This document shows positions 8,691-17,401 of a stretch of 64,000 nucleotides of DNA, one piece after another. The position numbers and the translations under genes were made by a program. The notes under the pieces are model-generated. The model saw only the letters and a list, made by a program, of their open reading frames with translations. It did not search any database and was not told where the DNA came from. The DNA is from Gammaproteobacteria bacterium (lineage in GTDB: Bacteria; Pseudomonadota; Gammaproteobacteria; Arenicellales; UBA868), in contig JAKUQS010000012.1 of the NCBI GenBank assembly GCA_022451485.1, forward strand, positions 1-64,000, given 5' to 3'. Within the stretch, counting starts at the first letter, position 1; each line of letters starts with the position of its first letter.

Positions 8691-9440
8691 ATGCGAATAT
8701 TACTGATCAATCCGAACACATCCGTTAGCATTACCGATCGATTAATGGCGTCGGCTTCTGCCGCTATATCAAGCGACACCGAGCTCGTGCCCGTTACAGC
8801 GGACCGCGGCGTCCCCTATATTGCCTCCCGTATCGAAGCGGCGATCGCTAGCAACGTGGTGATGGAATTGCTAGCTGAGCATAGCAACGGTATTGACGGC
8901 GCCATCATCGCCGCTTTTGGAGACCCGGGGCTCGGCGCTGCCAGAGAGCTCATGGATTACCCCGTCGTAGGATTGGCTGAGACTGGCATGTTGACCGCTT
9001 GTATGGTGGGAAAACGCTTTTCCATTGTCAGTTTTGCGCGGGCACTGGCTCCTTGGTATCGGGAAACAGTGGAATGGCACCAGCTCGTTGACCGGTTAGC
9101 CAGCATTCGAATGCCTGATACGGACTTTAGTAACATTAACGATGTCCAAACTGAAATGCAGACAACGCTGGTCGCTCTTGCTCAATCTGCCGTAACAGAA
9201 GATCAGGCTGACGTTATTGTTTTTGGCGGGGCCCCGCTGAGCGGGTTGGTAAAAGAAGTAATAAACGAGATTCCTGTGCCTGTGATTGATTGTGCGGCAG
9301 CCGCCGTGATGCAGCTTGAAACACTCATTCGACTTCAGCTGCGTCGCCCTGTCGCAGGCACCTTTCGCCGACCCCCAGCGAAACCCTCGACAGGACTAAC
9401 GTCTGAACTGGCACGACGCATTGGTCACCAGGACAATTAA
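8691..9440 (+). CDS. Hydantoin/Asp-Glu racemase family protein lacking both catalytic cysteines
   Basis: A 249-residue member of the HyuE-like branch of the Asp/Glu racemase superfamily, with the N-terminal ILLINPNTS and a conserved FGDPGLGAARE. In active hydantoin racemases two cysteines (ACF-DPG and LGCAG motifs) swap the alpha proton. Here the first position is Ala75 (IIAAFGDPG) and the second is Gly180 (VFGGAPL). The fold motifs are otherwise kept, so the change looks like functional divergence rather than decay. It lies between a SnoaL-like protein and an argininosuccinate-lyase-superfamily enzyme. It may be a decarboxylase, an isomerase of another type or a binding protein; simple two-base racemisation is unlikely. 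Confidence 0.8.
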   Translation: MRILLINPNTSVSITDRLMASASAAISSDTELVPVTADRGVPYIASRIEAAIASNVVMELLAEHSNGIDGAIIAAFGDPGLGAARELMDYPVVGLAETGMLTACMVGKRFSIVSFARALAPWYRETVEWHQLVDRLASIRMPDTDFSNINDVQTEMQTTLVALAQSAVTEDQADVIVFGGAPLSGLVKEVINEIPVPVIDCAAAAVMQLETLIRLQLRRPVAGTFRRPPAKPSTGLTSELARRIGHQDN

Positions 9441-9458
9441 CCTAACCGGAAACCTGTG

Positions 9459-10820
9459 ATGCCCAGCCATATCACCGAATCGGACCTTTACGGCAGTTCG
9501 TTTTCGACGCCTGAATTCATTGCTATCTTTAATGATCGCAACCGTGTCCAAAAGTGGTTCGATGTCGAAGCGGCGCTTGCAGAAGCCCAGGGAGAGCTGG
9601 GCATGATCCCGACCGATGCAGCGGCTGAGATCAGTGCGCGAGCACGCGTTGAAAACATCGACATCAAGGCCATCGGTCTGGACATTGCGGCCACTGCCCA
9701 TCCCCTCGTACCCGTTGTCCGAGCGCTACAGAACGCGTGTGAAGCCAGTGCAGGTGAATTTGTGCACTACGGTGCCACCACCCAGGACATCATGGACACG
9801 GGCATGGTGCTACAGATCAAAGAAGCCTGGCCACTGCTGCTTCGTGACATCAAAGCGAGTCGCTCTGCCCTAACCGAACTTGCGCAAACCCACCGCGCTA
9901 CCCCAATGGCAGGGCGCACTCATGGCCAACAGGCACTCCCCATCACCTTTGGTTACAAATGTGCCGTTTGGATCGACGAGATAAACCGGCAGCTACAACG
10001 TTGCACTGAAGCCGAGACGCGAATCTTCACCGGCAATATCACCGGTGCCGTCGGCACAATGGCTTCGTTCGGTGCACAGGGGCGGGCCATGCAGGCGCTG
10101 ACGCTGCACAAGCTCGACCTTTTATCGCCAACGATCTGCTGGCACTCTGCACGCGATCGAGTGATGGAACTGGCCAACCTCATTAACCAGATCGCAGGCA
10201 CCTTCGGAAAAATTGCCCGAGAAATCTACGCCCTGCAGCAGGTCGAGTTTGGTGAGGTCGCCGAACCGAACTCCCCTGGCAAAGTCGGCAGTAGCACCAT
10301 GCCACATAAACGAAACCCCGCCATGGTCGAAGTCTCAATCAGCCTGTCGCGACTGATTCGTGCCCAACAGGTGGCCTTGACAGACGCAGCATTTCAGGAA
10401 CATGAGCGGTATTCAGCGCTCTTACGAATCGAACTCGCTGCTATTCCGGAGATGATGATTTACTGCGGTGCCTTGCTGGCCAAGATGCGGACCGTACTTG
10501 AGCAACTGGTTGTGTATCCCGCTCGCATGCGCGCCAATCTCGATTTATTAGGTGGCCTATTGATGTCAGAGCGAGTGATGCTGGCGCTTGGCAAAACTTT
10601 AGGCAAACAGAGCGCACACGAAATTGTTCACGAGCTTGCCATGATGGCTTTTGAAAAAAAACAGCTGTTTCGAGATGTTCTGCTCGGGGACCCGCGTGTA
10701 ACAGAGCATCTGGATGCCGGTATGATTGATGAACTGCTCGACCCCATCGGTTATCTGGGTGAAGCAATGCAACTCGTCGACGATGTGCTAACAAACGCCT
10801 CAGCCATTGGGGACAAATAA
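9459..10820 (+). CDS. Fumarase/aspartase superfamily lyase (PurB/CMLE-like)
   Basis: A 453-residue lyase. The superfamily signature GSSTMPHKRNP is intact, with the catalytic Ser loop. VHYGATTQD and AGRTHGQQA supply the other conserved substrate-binding segments. The family eliminates fumarate or related acids from substituted succinates (adenylosuccinate lyase) or cycloisomerises carboxymuconate. The gene sits in a three-gene operon behind SnoaL-like and racemase-like genes, not among purine genes, so a catabolic role such as 3-carboxymuconate cycloisomerase or aminosuccinate lyase is favoured (inference). The start is the ATG at 9459; a GTG lies one codon upstream. Confidence 0.85.
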   Translation: MPSHITESDLYGSSFSTPEFIAIFNDRNRVQKWFDVEAALAEAQGELGMIPTDAAAEISARARVENIDIKAIGLDIAATAHPLVPVVRALQNACEASAGEFVHYGATTQDIMDTGMVLQIKEAWPLLLRDIKASRSALTELAQTHRATPMAGRTHGQQALPITFGYKCAVWIDEINRQLQRCTEAETRIFTGNITGAVGTMASFGAQGRAMQALTLHKLDLLSPTICWHSARDRVMELANLINQIAGTFGKIAREIYALQQVEFGEVAEPNSPGKVGSSTMPHKRNPAMVEVSISLSRLIRAQQVALTDAAFQEHERYSALLRIELAAIPEMMIYCGALLAKMRTVLEQLVVYPARMRANLDLLGGLLMSERVMLALGKTLGKQSAHEIVHELAMMAFEKKQLFRDVLLGDPRVTEHLDAGMIDELLDPIGYLGEAMQLVDDVLTNASAIGDK

Positions 10821-10874
10821 CTCTATCCGAAACCAAACGCTGTCAATGAATGGTTCTATCTCCGGACACCATTT

Positions 10875-11327
10875 CTATTCACCCGTATGGGTACCTCCGA
10901 CCAGCGCATTCCAGGATTCAACGGCATTACCATCGGGATAGTATTTGATCTCGATTCGAATTGAATCCAGCAACGCCTCATGCTGATGTTTCACACCCAT
11001 GGGATGTCGATAGGTGTCGCCCGCCTCCACGATATAGGTGTCAGCGTCAATCATCATGCGAACTCTCCCCATTTTCTGATAGACAACCGCATGGTGGTCG
11101 GCATGCATATGCATGCGGTCGATCGCCCCTTTCGGGCGAAATGCTTCAAATACAATCAAATTGGGTGTCGCCATTAAAACCTTGACGCTATCGACACCAT
11201 CCTCGTCAAGAGAATAGTTCGGCACCAGCGGCATAGACTCACGCGTGGAACTCGGCACAAATAATTGACCACAATCATCAGGGTGCATAAATGCAATCGC
11301 ATTAGCGATAAAATCGGCGTTGGTCAT
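10875..11327 (-). CDS. Cupin-domain protein
   Basis: A 150-residue single cupin. The first metal-binding motif appears as HMHADHHAVVY (about residues 72-82), with the downstream YRHPMGVKHQHEA segment contributing the second motif's histidine and the barrel strand VRMMIDADTYIVEAGD between them. A bound metal is therefore likely. Cupins of this size include small dioxygenases, isomerases and binding proteins; the reaction cannot be told. It is transcribed toward the lyase gene (convergent, 54 bases) and is followed on the other side by an unrecognised small gene on the same strand. Confidence 0.75.
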   Translation of the reverse strand: MTNADFIANAIAFMHPDDCGQLFVPSSTRESMPLVPNYSLDEDGVDSVKVLMATPNLIVFEAFRPKGAIDRMHMHADHHAVVYQKMGRVRMMIDADTYIVEAGDTYRHPMGVKHQHEALLDSIRIEIKYYPDGNAVESWNALVGGTHTGE

Positions 11328-11484
11328 TTGACTCTCACATGATTAATTAATCGTTTGGCGCACAATGATTCGCGTTAAACGGCAGTTGAATTGTCCGGGA
11401 CACTGGTTTCAGTCCTATTGGATTGACACCGTCCTTATCCCTTAGCCAATGCCTACGAACCGGTTGGGAAATTGTGAGTACGCT

Positions 11485-11868
11485 CTAGTGCAGTTGATCC
11501 CCCGACATTTCATCGAGTTCTTTAAGCTGGCCGACAATTTCCCAATCAACAATCTCCCACAATCCCGGATCATAAAAAACAGCCACCGCATCGCCCGCTG
11601 CATTTTCTACAAACACGTTGGCTTTTCCACGAGGTACCGAGCCGGGCCACATTCCATTGAACTCATCTTGAATCAGACCTTGGACTAAATCTCGCACATC
11701 CCCGGGCAAATCACCGGCCTGCACCGCATTCAATGCAGCACCCCCTGTACCCCTTATATTGTCAGGTAATTCCAGCTCGGTCTCGAAACTTCCAGTGCTT
11801 CCCCAGCCCGGGCCAATCGCCGATCCTGATCGAGTCCGAATCCGGACGTGAATCTGGAATATGGCCAT
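11485..11868 (-). CDS. Conserved-looking small protein of unknown function
   Basis: A 127-residue protein that I do not recognise. It starts at an ATG with a near-perfect GGAGG eight bases upstream, which supports real translation. The sequence is acidic and Gly-rich, with FQIHVRIRTRSG at the N-terminus (a strand-like opening), no signal peptide, no membrane segment and no cysteine. It ends in KELDEMSGDQLH. The frame continues nine codons upstream but lacks a ribosome site there. It stands alone between the cupin gene (same strand, 157 bases away) and the divergent ridA. Confidence 0.6.
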   Translation of the reverse strand: MAIFQIHVRIRTRSGSAIGPGWGSTGSFETELELPDNIRGTGGAALNAVQAGDLPGDVRDLVQGLIQDEFNGMWPGSVPRGKANVFVENAAGDAVAVFYDPGLWEIVDWEIVGQLKELDEMSGDQLH

Positions 11869-11963
11869 TACACTATCCTCCAAAACACGCTTCATTCACA
11901 TGATAGCGTCCCGGCCCTTGTTCCGGCACGCTTCTACTTTAAATCAGTCTCAGGAACATGCCG

Positions 11964-12359
11964 ATGCCCAAGAAAACGTTATGCCCAGCTCATCTTAACT
12001 TCCAGCCCAGGCCCACCTATCCCTACGCACCCGGCACAGCGGGCGGCGGATTCATATTCACAGCAGGCCAGGTGGCTTGGGACGAAACCGGGGAGATCAT
12101 CGGCATTGGCGATGTGGCCGCACAAACCGAGCAAACCCTGCACAACGTGCTGTCCGTGCTGGCCGAAGGTGGAGCCTCGCCTGCAGATGTCCTTAAATGC
12201 ACGGTTTACCTAAAAGATATCGCAGACTTTCAAAAGATGAATGACATCTTTTCGCAGACATTTGGCCCAACACCACCGGCTCGCACCACAGTTCAAGCAC
12301 ATCTTGCCGAACCGACCATGCTGGTTGAGATTGAAGCCATCGCATTTGTCGGTGCATGA
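11964..12359 (+). CDS. ridA: RidA family enamine/imine deaminase
   Basis: A 131-residue Rid/YjgF/UK114 protein. The conserved Arg that anchors the substrate carboxylate is present (PPARTTV, R107), as are GGFIFTAGQV at the start of the fold and VEIEAIAF at the end. RidA hydrolyses reactive enamines and imines released by PLP enzymes, protecting their targets. The start is the second ATG (11964), which has AGGA at eight bases; the ATG at 11958 lies too close to that site. The downstream kinase gene continues in the same reading frame after the single TGA. Compare the second Rid gene at 17 kb, which lacks the Arg. Confidence 0.88.
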   Translation: MPKKTLCPAHLNFQPRPTYPYAPGTAGGGFIFTAGQVAWDETGEIIGIGDVAAQTEQTLHNVLSVLAEGGASPADVLKCTVYLKDIADFQKMNDIFSQTFGPTPPARTTVQAHLAEPTMLVEIEAIAFVGA

Positions 12360-12404
12360 CCGCATCTGTGTGTTTTCAACCTCGATACTGACTGGCACCT
12401 GACA

Positions 12405-13412
12405 TTGGCCACCGAACTGCACGACGAAGAGACTTTAGCCTTTAGGGACCTTAGTCCCGACCGCGTGCTAAACGCTGTGGAGAACCAGGGCTATCGTTGC
12501 GATGGTCGACTGTTGCCACTCAACAGTTACGAAAATCGTGTCTACCGAATCGGGTTAGAGGATGGCTCTTTCATTATCAGTAAATTCTATCGCCCTCATC
12601 GATGGAGCGACGAAGCTATCGGCGAAGAACATGACTTCAGTTGGCAGCTGGCGGACGCGGAAATTCCGGTCGTGCCACCCATCAGAAATGATGGCGGCGA
12701 CACGCTGCTCCGACTAGGCGCCCATCGATTTGCCCTCTTTCCTTACCATGGTGGGCGCGCACCTGATTTCGACAATCTCGAACAGATAGAGCAACTCGGG
12801 CGCTTTCTGGGACGATTGCATGCCGTAGGCGGCACGGAAAATTTCCAGCATCGACCAGCACTAAACATCGACACTTTTGGCGAATCAGCCTACCGCTTTG
12901 TCCTTGATACGCACTTCATACCAAACGAACTCCAATTACCCTACCGGTCGCTAGTTGAAGACCTACTGAAACAAATTCAGTGGTGTTATGAACGCGCTGG
13001 AGAAGTCGAACTGATCCGTCTTCACGGTGACTGCCATGGTGGCAACATCCTATGGACGGACGAAGGTCCTCATATTGTCGATCTGGATGACACTCGCCAC
13101 GCTCCGGCTGTCCAAGATATGTGGATGTTCCTTTCGGGAGAACGCGTTGATCAGACTCAGTGCCTCGATGCGCTGCTTGAGGGTTACAGCGTATTCCGCC
13201 AATTTGACGCCCGCGAATTACATCTCATTGAGGCACTACGAACTTTGCGCTTAATTCATTATTACGCCTGGATCGCGCAACGTTGGGACGACCCCGCTTT
13301 TCCCAGAGTATATCCCTGGTTCAATACACAACGATGCTGGGAACAACATATTCTCGATCTTCGAGAACAGGCAGCGCTGATGAATGAAGCCCCCCTTGAA
13401 TGGCACGGGTGA
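12405..13412 (+). CDS. srkA: SrkA/RdoA (YihE)-type stress response kinase
   Basis: A 335-residue aminoglycoside-phosphotransferase-fold kinase closely matching the SrkA pattern: PLNSYENRVY at the N-lobe, SKFYRPHRW (the Lys region), the catalytic LHGDCHGGNILW (Brenner motif, Asp and Asn) and the metal-binding VDLDDTRHAPAVQDMWM. In enterobacteria SrkA is a cytoplasmic Ser/Thr kinase linked to envelope stress and survival. No ATG or GTG precedes the conserved region, so TTG at 12405 is the best start, with no clear ribosome site. It is in the same frame as ridA, separated from that gene's TGA by 45 open bases; translational coupling is likely. Confidence 0.88.
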   Translation: MATELHDEETLAFRDLSPDRVLNAVENQGYRCDGRLLPLNSYENRVYRIGLEDGSFIISKFYRPHRWSDEAIGEEHDFSWQLADAEIPVVPPIRNDGGDTLLRLGAHRFALFPYHGGRAPDFDNLEQIEQLGRFLGRLHAVGGTENFQHRPALNIDTFGESAYRFVLDTHFIPNELQLPYRSLVEDLLKQIQWCYERAGEVELIRLHGDCHGGNILWTDEGPHIVDLDDTRHAPAVQDMWMFLSGERVDQTQCLDALLEGYSVFRQFDARELHLIEALRTLRLIHYYAWIAQRWDDPAFPRVYPWFNTQRCWEQHILDLREQAALMNEAPLEWHG

Positions 13413-13451
13413 ATCGATTGGAATGTGGATGTATTCGATCGACCACTGCTA

Positions 13452-14333
13452 TTACACTCGATCGGCCCATTGCACATGAAGAACCCCCGGTGAGAGCTGT
13501 AGGTAAAAACTCTCGTCGATCTTGACCAAACCACTGTCGAGCGTTCCATCCGGTTCAAAAGACAACGCTCGACTAATCAGCCAAACGGTATGATCGATTT
13601 CAATTCGATAGGGCACTCCGAGCGCGGCGGTGCCTGACATGAATCGGTATGCTCTTTCTGCCGACCAGTCAGAACAAATACTGAAGTCTTCCCTGACAGG
13701 CCACGAAAAATAACTGCCATGATCAGCCCCACTGCTAACAGCATGTGCCGGCATTGTCTGCGAAGTGCGTGCTAACTCATCAATCATGCGAGCACCGATC
13801 TGGGCTAAATCAGCAAGTACCGCCGCTTCACTTAGACCCGCGGCCACGGCAATAGACTGCTGAGCCAAGATGGGTCCTTGGTCAATGGCCTGGGTCATGC
13901 GGTGTAATGTGATGCCCATACGCTGCTCACCAGCATGGAATTGCCAGAAAAGTGGCATCGGCCCTCGGTAAGCCGGCAACAGGGAGGGGTGCAAGTTGTA
14001 TGCGCCCAATCTGGGGATTCGTAATTCGTCTGGAGTCAAAATTTTTGGAAAACACACACTAACGAGAAGCTCTGCGTGCAGAAAAGATAAAAGCACACAC
14101 AAACTGTCTGGGTTTGTTGGGTCAATGGTCTCAACGGGCACTCCATGGGAATGGCAGATCGCTGCCAAACCATGGGGTTGGCGCTGGGCAACAGGAAACC
14201 CAACCTCAACATGAAGGGGTATCGACGGAATAATCACCCGCATGATCGAGGCCCTAGTCTGCAGCAGGTGTCGCAGAACGGCTTGGGAGAAAAGCGTATC
14301 GCTACCCAGGAAAATCAACTTGCGTTGGCGCAT
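13452..14333 (-). CDS. Methionyl-tRNA formyltransferase-like formyltransferase
   Basis: A 293-residue protein with the formyltransferase catalytic set: Asn113 and His115 in YNLHPSLLPAYRG and Asp151 in AIDQGPIL. It has a C-terminal region, but it is not an obvious Fmt housekeeping copy, since no def, rsmB or trkA neighbours are present. Formyl transfer from 10-formyltetrahydrofolate to an amine is the family reaction; the acceptor is unknown and might be a sugar amine or amino compound. I start it at the ATG ending at 14333 just before KLIFLGSDT; the frame runs 43 codons further upstream without a recognisable domain. Convergent with srkA and divergent from the HNH gene. Confidence 0.78.
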   Translation of the reverse strand: MRQRKLIFLGSDTLFSQAVLRHLLQTRASIMRVIIPSIPLHVEVGFPVAQRQPHGLAAICHSHGVPVETIDPTNPDSLCVLLSFLHAELLVSVCFPKILTPDELRIPRLGAYNLHPSLLPAYRGPMPLFWQFHAGEQRMGITLHRMTQAIDQGPILAQQSIAVAAGLSEAAVLADLAQIGARMIDELARTSQTMPAHAVSSGADHGSYFSWPVREDFSICSDWSAERAYRFMSGTAALGVPYRIEIDHTVWLISRALSFEPDGTLDSGLVKIDESFYLQLSPGVLHVQWADRV

Positions 14334-14478
14334 GGAGTCATGGCCATGGTTGACCTTGTTAACCCAGCAGTCTAACCACCTAACACCCTCATGGTGTAAC
14401 TCAAGGTGTGGCAGACTCTGGTTTCTGAGATTAACCCAAGACGTTATTAACACCTCGTGCAAGGAGTCCTAGCCTGTC

Positions 14479-14844
14479 GTGACCGATGACCCGATAGATC
14501 GTGTCGTGGCCGAAGCTATCCGATCGCGTGAGATCCGCGAACGGGGCTACCGCGCCCAGTCACTCAAACTTCATCCCTGGGTGTGTGGCCGATGCGGTCG
14601 CGGATTTGACCAAAGCAACCTTCATGAACTTACAGTCCACCACAAGGACCATGACCATGATAACAACCCACCTGACGGCAGTAACTGGGAAAATCTATGC
14701 CTTTACTGCCACGACAACGAACACGGACGCTTCGTTGGCGATACCAATAAGGGAACCGTCAATCACCGCACCTCAAGCAATGCCAGTCACCGACCCTTGG
14801 CTGATCTTGCACAGCGCTTGAAACAAGCCCAGGATAAATCGTAA
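14479..14844 (+). CDS. YajD-like HNH nuclease family protein
   Basis: A 121-residue HNH protein. A zinc ribbon is formed by CGRCG and the later CLYCHD. The HNH core is TVHHKDHDHDNNPPDGSNWENL, with the two His and the central Asn visible. YajD-type proteins are small, widespread HNH proteins whose cellular role is not settled. The start is GTG at 14479 with AAGGAG 12 bases upstream. Its TAA overlaps the ATG of the downstream SDR by one base, so the two are translationally coupled although their functions look unrelated. Confidence 0.83.
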   Translation: MTDDPIDRVVAEAIRSREIRERGYRAQSLKLHPWVCGRCGRGFDQSNLHELTVHHKDHDHDNNPPDGSNWENLCLYCHDNEHGRFVGDTNKGTVNHRTSSNASHRPLADLAQRLKQAQDKS

Positions 14845-15620
14845 TGTCTCAAGCAGCCAATCATGCAGACAAACTTTCTGGCAAGGTCGCGTTGATCACC
14901 GGAGCCGCCAATGGCATCGGACGCGCAATTGCCGAACGATTTGCGCACGAAGGTGCGTCAGTCGTGATTGCGGATCTTGATAAACAAACGTCTCAATCTG
15001 TTGTCACCCATATACGTGAGAACGGTGGACGCGCTGACGCGATTGCCTGCGACGTCAGCCAAGCACGTGATGCCGAACGCGCTGTTGAGCATGCGGTCAC
15101 ATCATTCGGATGTCTGACTACTTTGGTTGGCAGTGCAGCGGTCCTGTCACCGGTCGTGCCTATCGGTGAATTGAGCGAGGCCGACTGGCAGCGCGCTATT
15201 GACGTTAACCTGACCGGTTGTTTCCTGATCAGCAAGTACGCCATACCTCACCTGAAAACCACGCGCGGCACTATTACGCTGATTGCCTCACAGATGGCTC
15301 AGGTCGCTAATGCGGGCCAAAGTGCTTATTGTGCGACTAAAGGTGCGCTTGTCCAATTAGCTAAAGGAATGGCGCTCGACTATGCCGATGCTGGGATTCG
15401 AGTCAATACACTCTCACCGGGAGGTATTGCGACCGATCGACTGGCACAGCGATTTGGTGACTTGGAACAGGCGCAGCGTATCTGGGGACCCAAGCACCCG
15501 CTTGGGCGACTTGGAGAGCCTGACGAAATCGCGCGCGGCGCCGTTTTCCTGGCAAGCGACGACTCCACTTTCATGACTGGTGCGGATCTCCTGATTGATG
15601 GCGGCTATACCGCCTGGTAG
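14844..15620 (+). CDS. Short-chain dehydrogenase/reductase (SDR)
   Basis: A 258-residue classical SDR. TGAANGIG (19-26) binds the cofactor, and ADLD after strand 2 favours NAD(H). The catalytic set is Ser149, Tyr162 and Lys166 (AYCATK). The usual NNAG motif is replaced by VGSAAV, an unusual variant. The C-terminus ends in the common LLIDGGYTAW. It oxidises or reduces an alcohol/ketone of unknown identity. It starts on the last base of the HNH stop codon. The MFS exporter gene lies 132 bases downstream on the same strand. Confidence 0.85.
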   Translation: MSQAANHADKLSGKVALITGAANGIGRAIAERFAHEGASVVIADLDKQTSQSVVTHIRENGGRADAIACDVSQARDAERAVEHAVTSFGCLTTLVGSAAVLSPVVPIGELSEADWQRAIDVNLTGCFLISKYAIPHLKTTRGTITLIASQMAQVANAGQSAYCATKGALVQLAKGMALDYADAGIRVNTLSPGGIATDRLAQRFGDLEQAQRIWGPKHPLGRLGEPDEIARGAVFLASDDSTFMTGADLLIDGGYTAW

Positions 15621-15752
15621 GTCAGTGTTGGTCGCCTGTTATCACTTGTGATCGATCTGAAAGCATTCTCTCGACGTTACGCGCCTTAAGCGAGTATGTC
15701 GGCACACGATGTTCCACGATTTCACCTAACTGCTGTGCCCGAATAACTGTCA

Positions 15753-16955
15753 ATGTCCTCTTCCTACCCAGTGATCCGCCTTGTTGCAGCGCTGACCCTG
15801 ATGACAATCGGGGGGTCGGCGATGTACTCCGCCATTATGGTGCTGGAGCCTGCGGCCCTCGAGTTTAGTAGTGGCCGTGGCGGCGCATCCCTCCCTTATG
15901 CCAGTTTCATGGCAGGTTTTGCTGTCGGTGGCGTCGTCATGGGTCGAGTCGCTGACCGCTATGGGATACTGGTTCCAGCTCTGCTTGGCAGTCTTGCCTT
16001 GCCCGCTGGTTTTCTCCTGTGCGTACAGGCTACGTCCATCCTTCACCTATGTGTCGTGCTCGCAGTGTTGTGTGGATTTTTAGGTGCTGCGTTTAGTTTC
16101 GGGCCGCTGGTCGCCGATACCTCGCTGTGGTTCACCGCGCGACGAGGATTGGCTGTGGGTATCGTCATCAGTGGCAACTATTTAGCCGGCGCCGTTTGGC
16201 CTCCCATCTTGCAGCATTACTTCGATCAACAGGGATGGCGAGCAACCTTTAACGATCTCTCGTGGTTTACGCTGTGCACGATGTTGCCACTGTCGTTGCT
16301 GCTGACACGACAGCCACCTAAGGAAAAAATTCAAGATGCAGCAGTGCATCCGGCAGATGACCATCGCCCACTTGCCATGACACCGCTGAACCTGCAGTGC
16401 CTCATCTGTGCCGCTGGCGTGGGTTGCTGCATTGCCATGGCCATGCCGCAGGTGCATATCGTTCCTTATGTGTTGGACCTTGGTCATCCCGCCGCGCGTG
16501 GTGCAGAGATGCTGGGCCTGATGCTTGGGTTTGGCGTCATCAGCCGCGTTGGGTCCGGCTGGTTGTCTGATCGCATTGGTGGCTTGAAAACACTGCTCAT
16601 CGGATCAGGATTACAAACGGTGGTACTGATTGCCTTCCTCGGCTCAGAGAGCCTGGCCTGGTTGTATGGCGTATCGATCGCCTTCGGCCTATCCCAAGGC
16701 GGAATCGTGCCTTCTTATGCCATCATCTTACGCACTTTCTTCCCCGTCGCTGAAGCCGGCTGGCGAATTGGTCTAGCATTGTTTTTTACCATTGGCGGCA
16801 TGGCAGTCGGTGGATGGATAGCCGGAGCCTTATATGATTTGACCGGCTCCTACACTGCTTCTTTTATCAACGCGATCGCTTTCAATATCTTCAATCTCAT
16901 CATTGCACAGGCACTGCTTCGCCGAGCAAAGCGACCACAACCCATAAGAGCGTAA
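15753..16955 (+). CDS. MFS transporter
   Basis: A 400-residue integral membrane protein with about 12 hydrophobic segments. The loop 2-3 signature appears as GRVADRYG (about residue 68), and its repeat in the second half as GWLSDRIGG. The overall pattern resembles monocarboxylate or oxalate/formate-type porters of the major facilitator superfamily. Substrate and direction are unknown. It begins a same-strand run with a Rid-like protein, amidase, dioxygenase and ABM protein, so it probably carries the substrate or product of that set (inference). Confidence 0.85.
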   Translation: MSSSYPVIRLVAALTLMTIGGSAMYSAIMVLEPAALEFSSGRGGASLPYASFMAGFAVGGVVMGRVADRYGILVPALLGSLALPAGFLLCVQATSILHLCVVLAVLCGFLGAAFSFGPLVADTSLWFTARRGLAVGIVISGNYLAGAVWPPILQHYFDQQGWRATFNDLSWFTLCTMLPLSLLLTRQPPKEKIQDAAVHPADDHRPLAMTPLNLQCLICAAGVGCCIAMAMPQVHIVPYVLDLGHPAARGAEMLGLMLGFGVISRVGSGWLSDRIGGLKTLLIGSGLQTVVLIAFLGSESLAWLYGVSIAFGLSQGGIVPSYAIILRTFFPVAEAGWRIGLALFFTIGGMAVGGWIAGALYDLTGSYTASFINAIAFNIFNLIIAQALLRRAKRPQPIRA

Positions 16956-16996
16956 AGTTGCCTGATCCAATACGTCACTCATCCTGGAGAAAAATA

Positions 16997-17401
16997 ATGA
17001 ACATCACATCCAATCCCTCAACCGTCCATCCACCGCTTGGGCAATACGCCCACGTTGTCGAAGTACCGGACAACGCCCGGTGGCTGGTTATTTCAGGCCA
17101 AGTCGGCATTGACGAAAAAGGCAAATTGGCAGCCAACGCGCGAAAACAATCAGAACAAGCTTTACGCAATATCCTGGCGTGCCTGCGTGATCACGGCATG
17201 AGCAAGCGAGATCTTGTGAAGACCACGGTTTATCTCACGGATTCTCGTTTTATTGATGACTTTCGAGCGGCGCGCAAGAAAGTCATGGGAAATGCGCTCT
17301 ACACCAACACGATGGTCATTATTGACGGCTTGGCCACACCCGATATCGTGGTTGAAATTGAAGCATGGGCCGCCGGGCGCCAAGGAAGTCGATCGAAATG
17401 A
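16997..17401 (+). CDS. Rid-family protein lacking the RidA arginine
   Basis: A 134-residue Rid-superfamily protein: WLVISGQVGID near the N-terminus, KTTVYLTD in the middle and VVEIEAWA at the end match the fold. The position of the RidA substrate Arg is occupied by a Tyr-Thr-Asn-Thr stretch (102-105), so ordinary imine deaminase activity is doubtful and another Rid subfamily role (often fused to degradation operons) is likely. The start at 16997 has GGAG seven bases upstream. Its TGA overlaps the ATG of the amidase (ATGA), giving tight coupling in a degradative operon. Confidence 0.83.
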   Translation: MNITSNPSTVHPPLGQYAHVVEVPDNARWLVISGQVGIDEKGKLAANARKQSEQALRNILACLRDHGMSKRDLVKTTVYLTDSRFIDDFRAARKKVMGNALYTNTMVIIDGLATPDIVVEIEAWAAGRQGSRSK

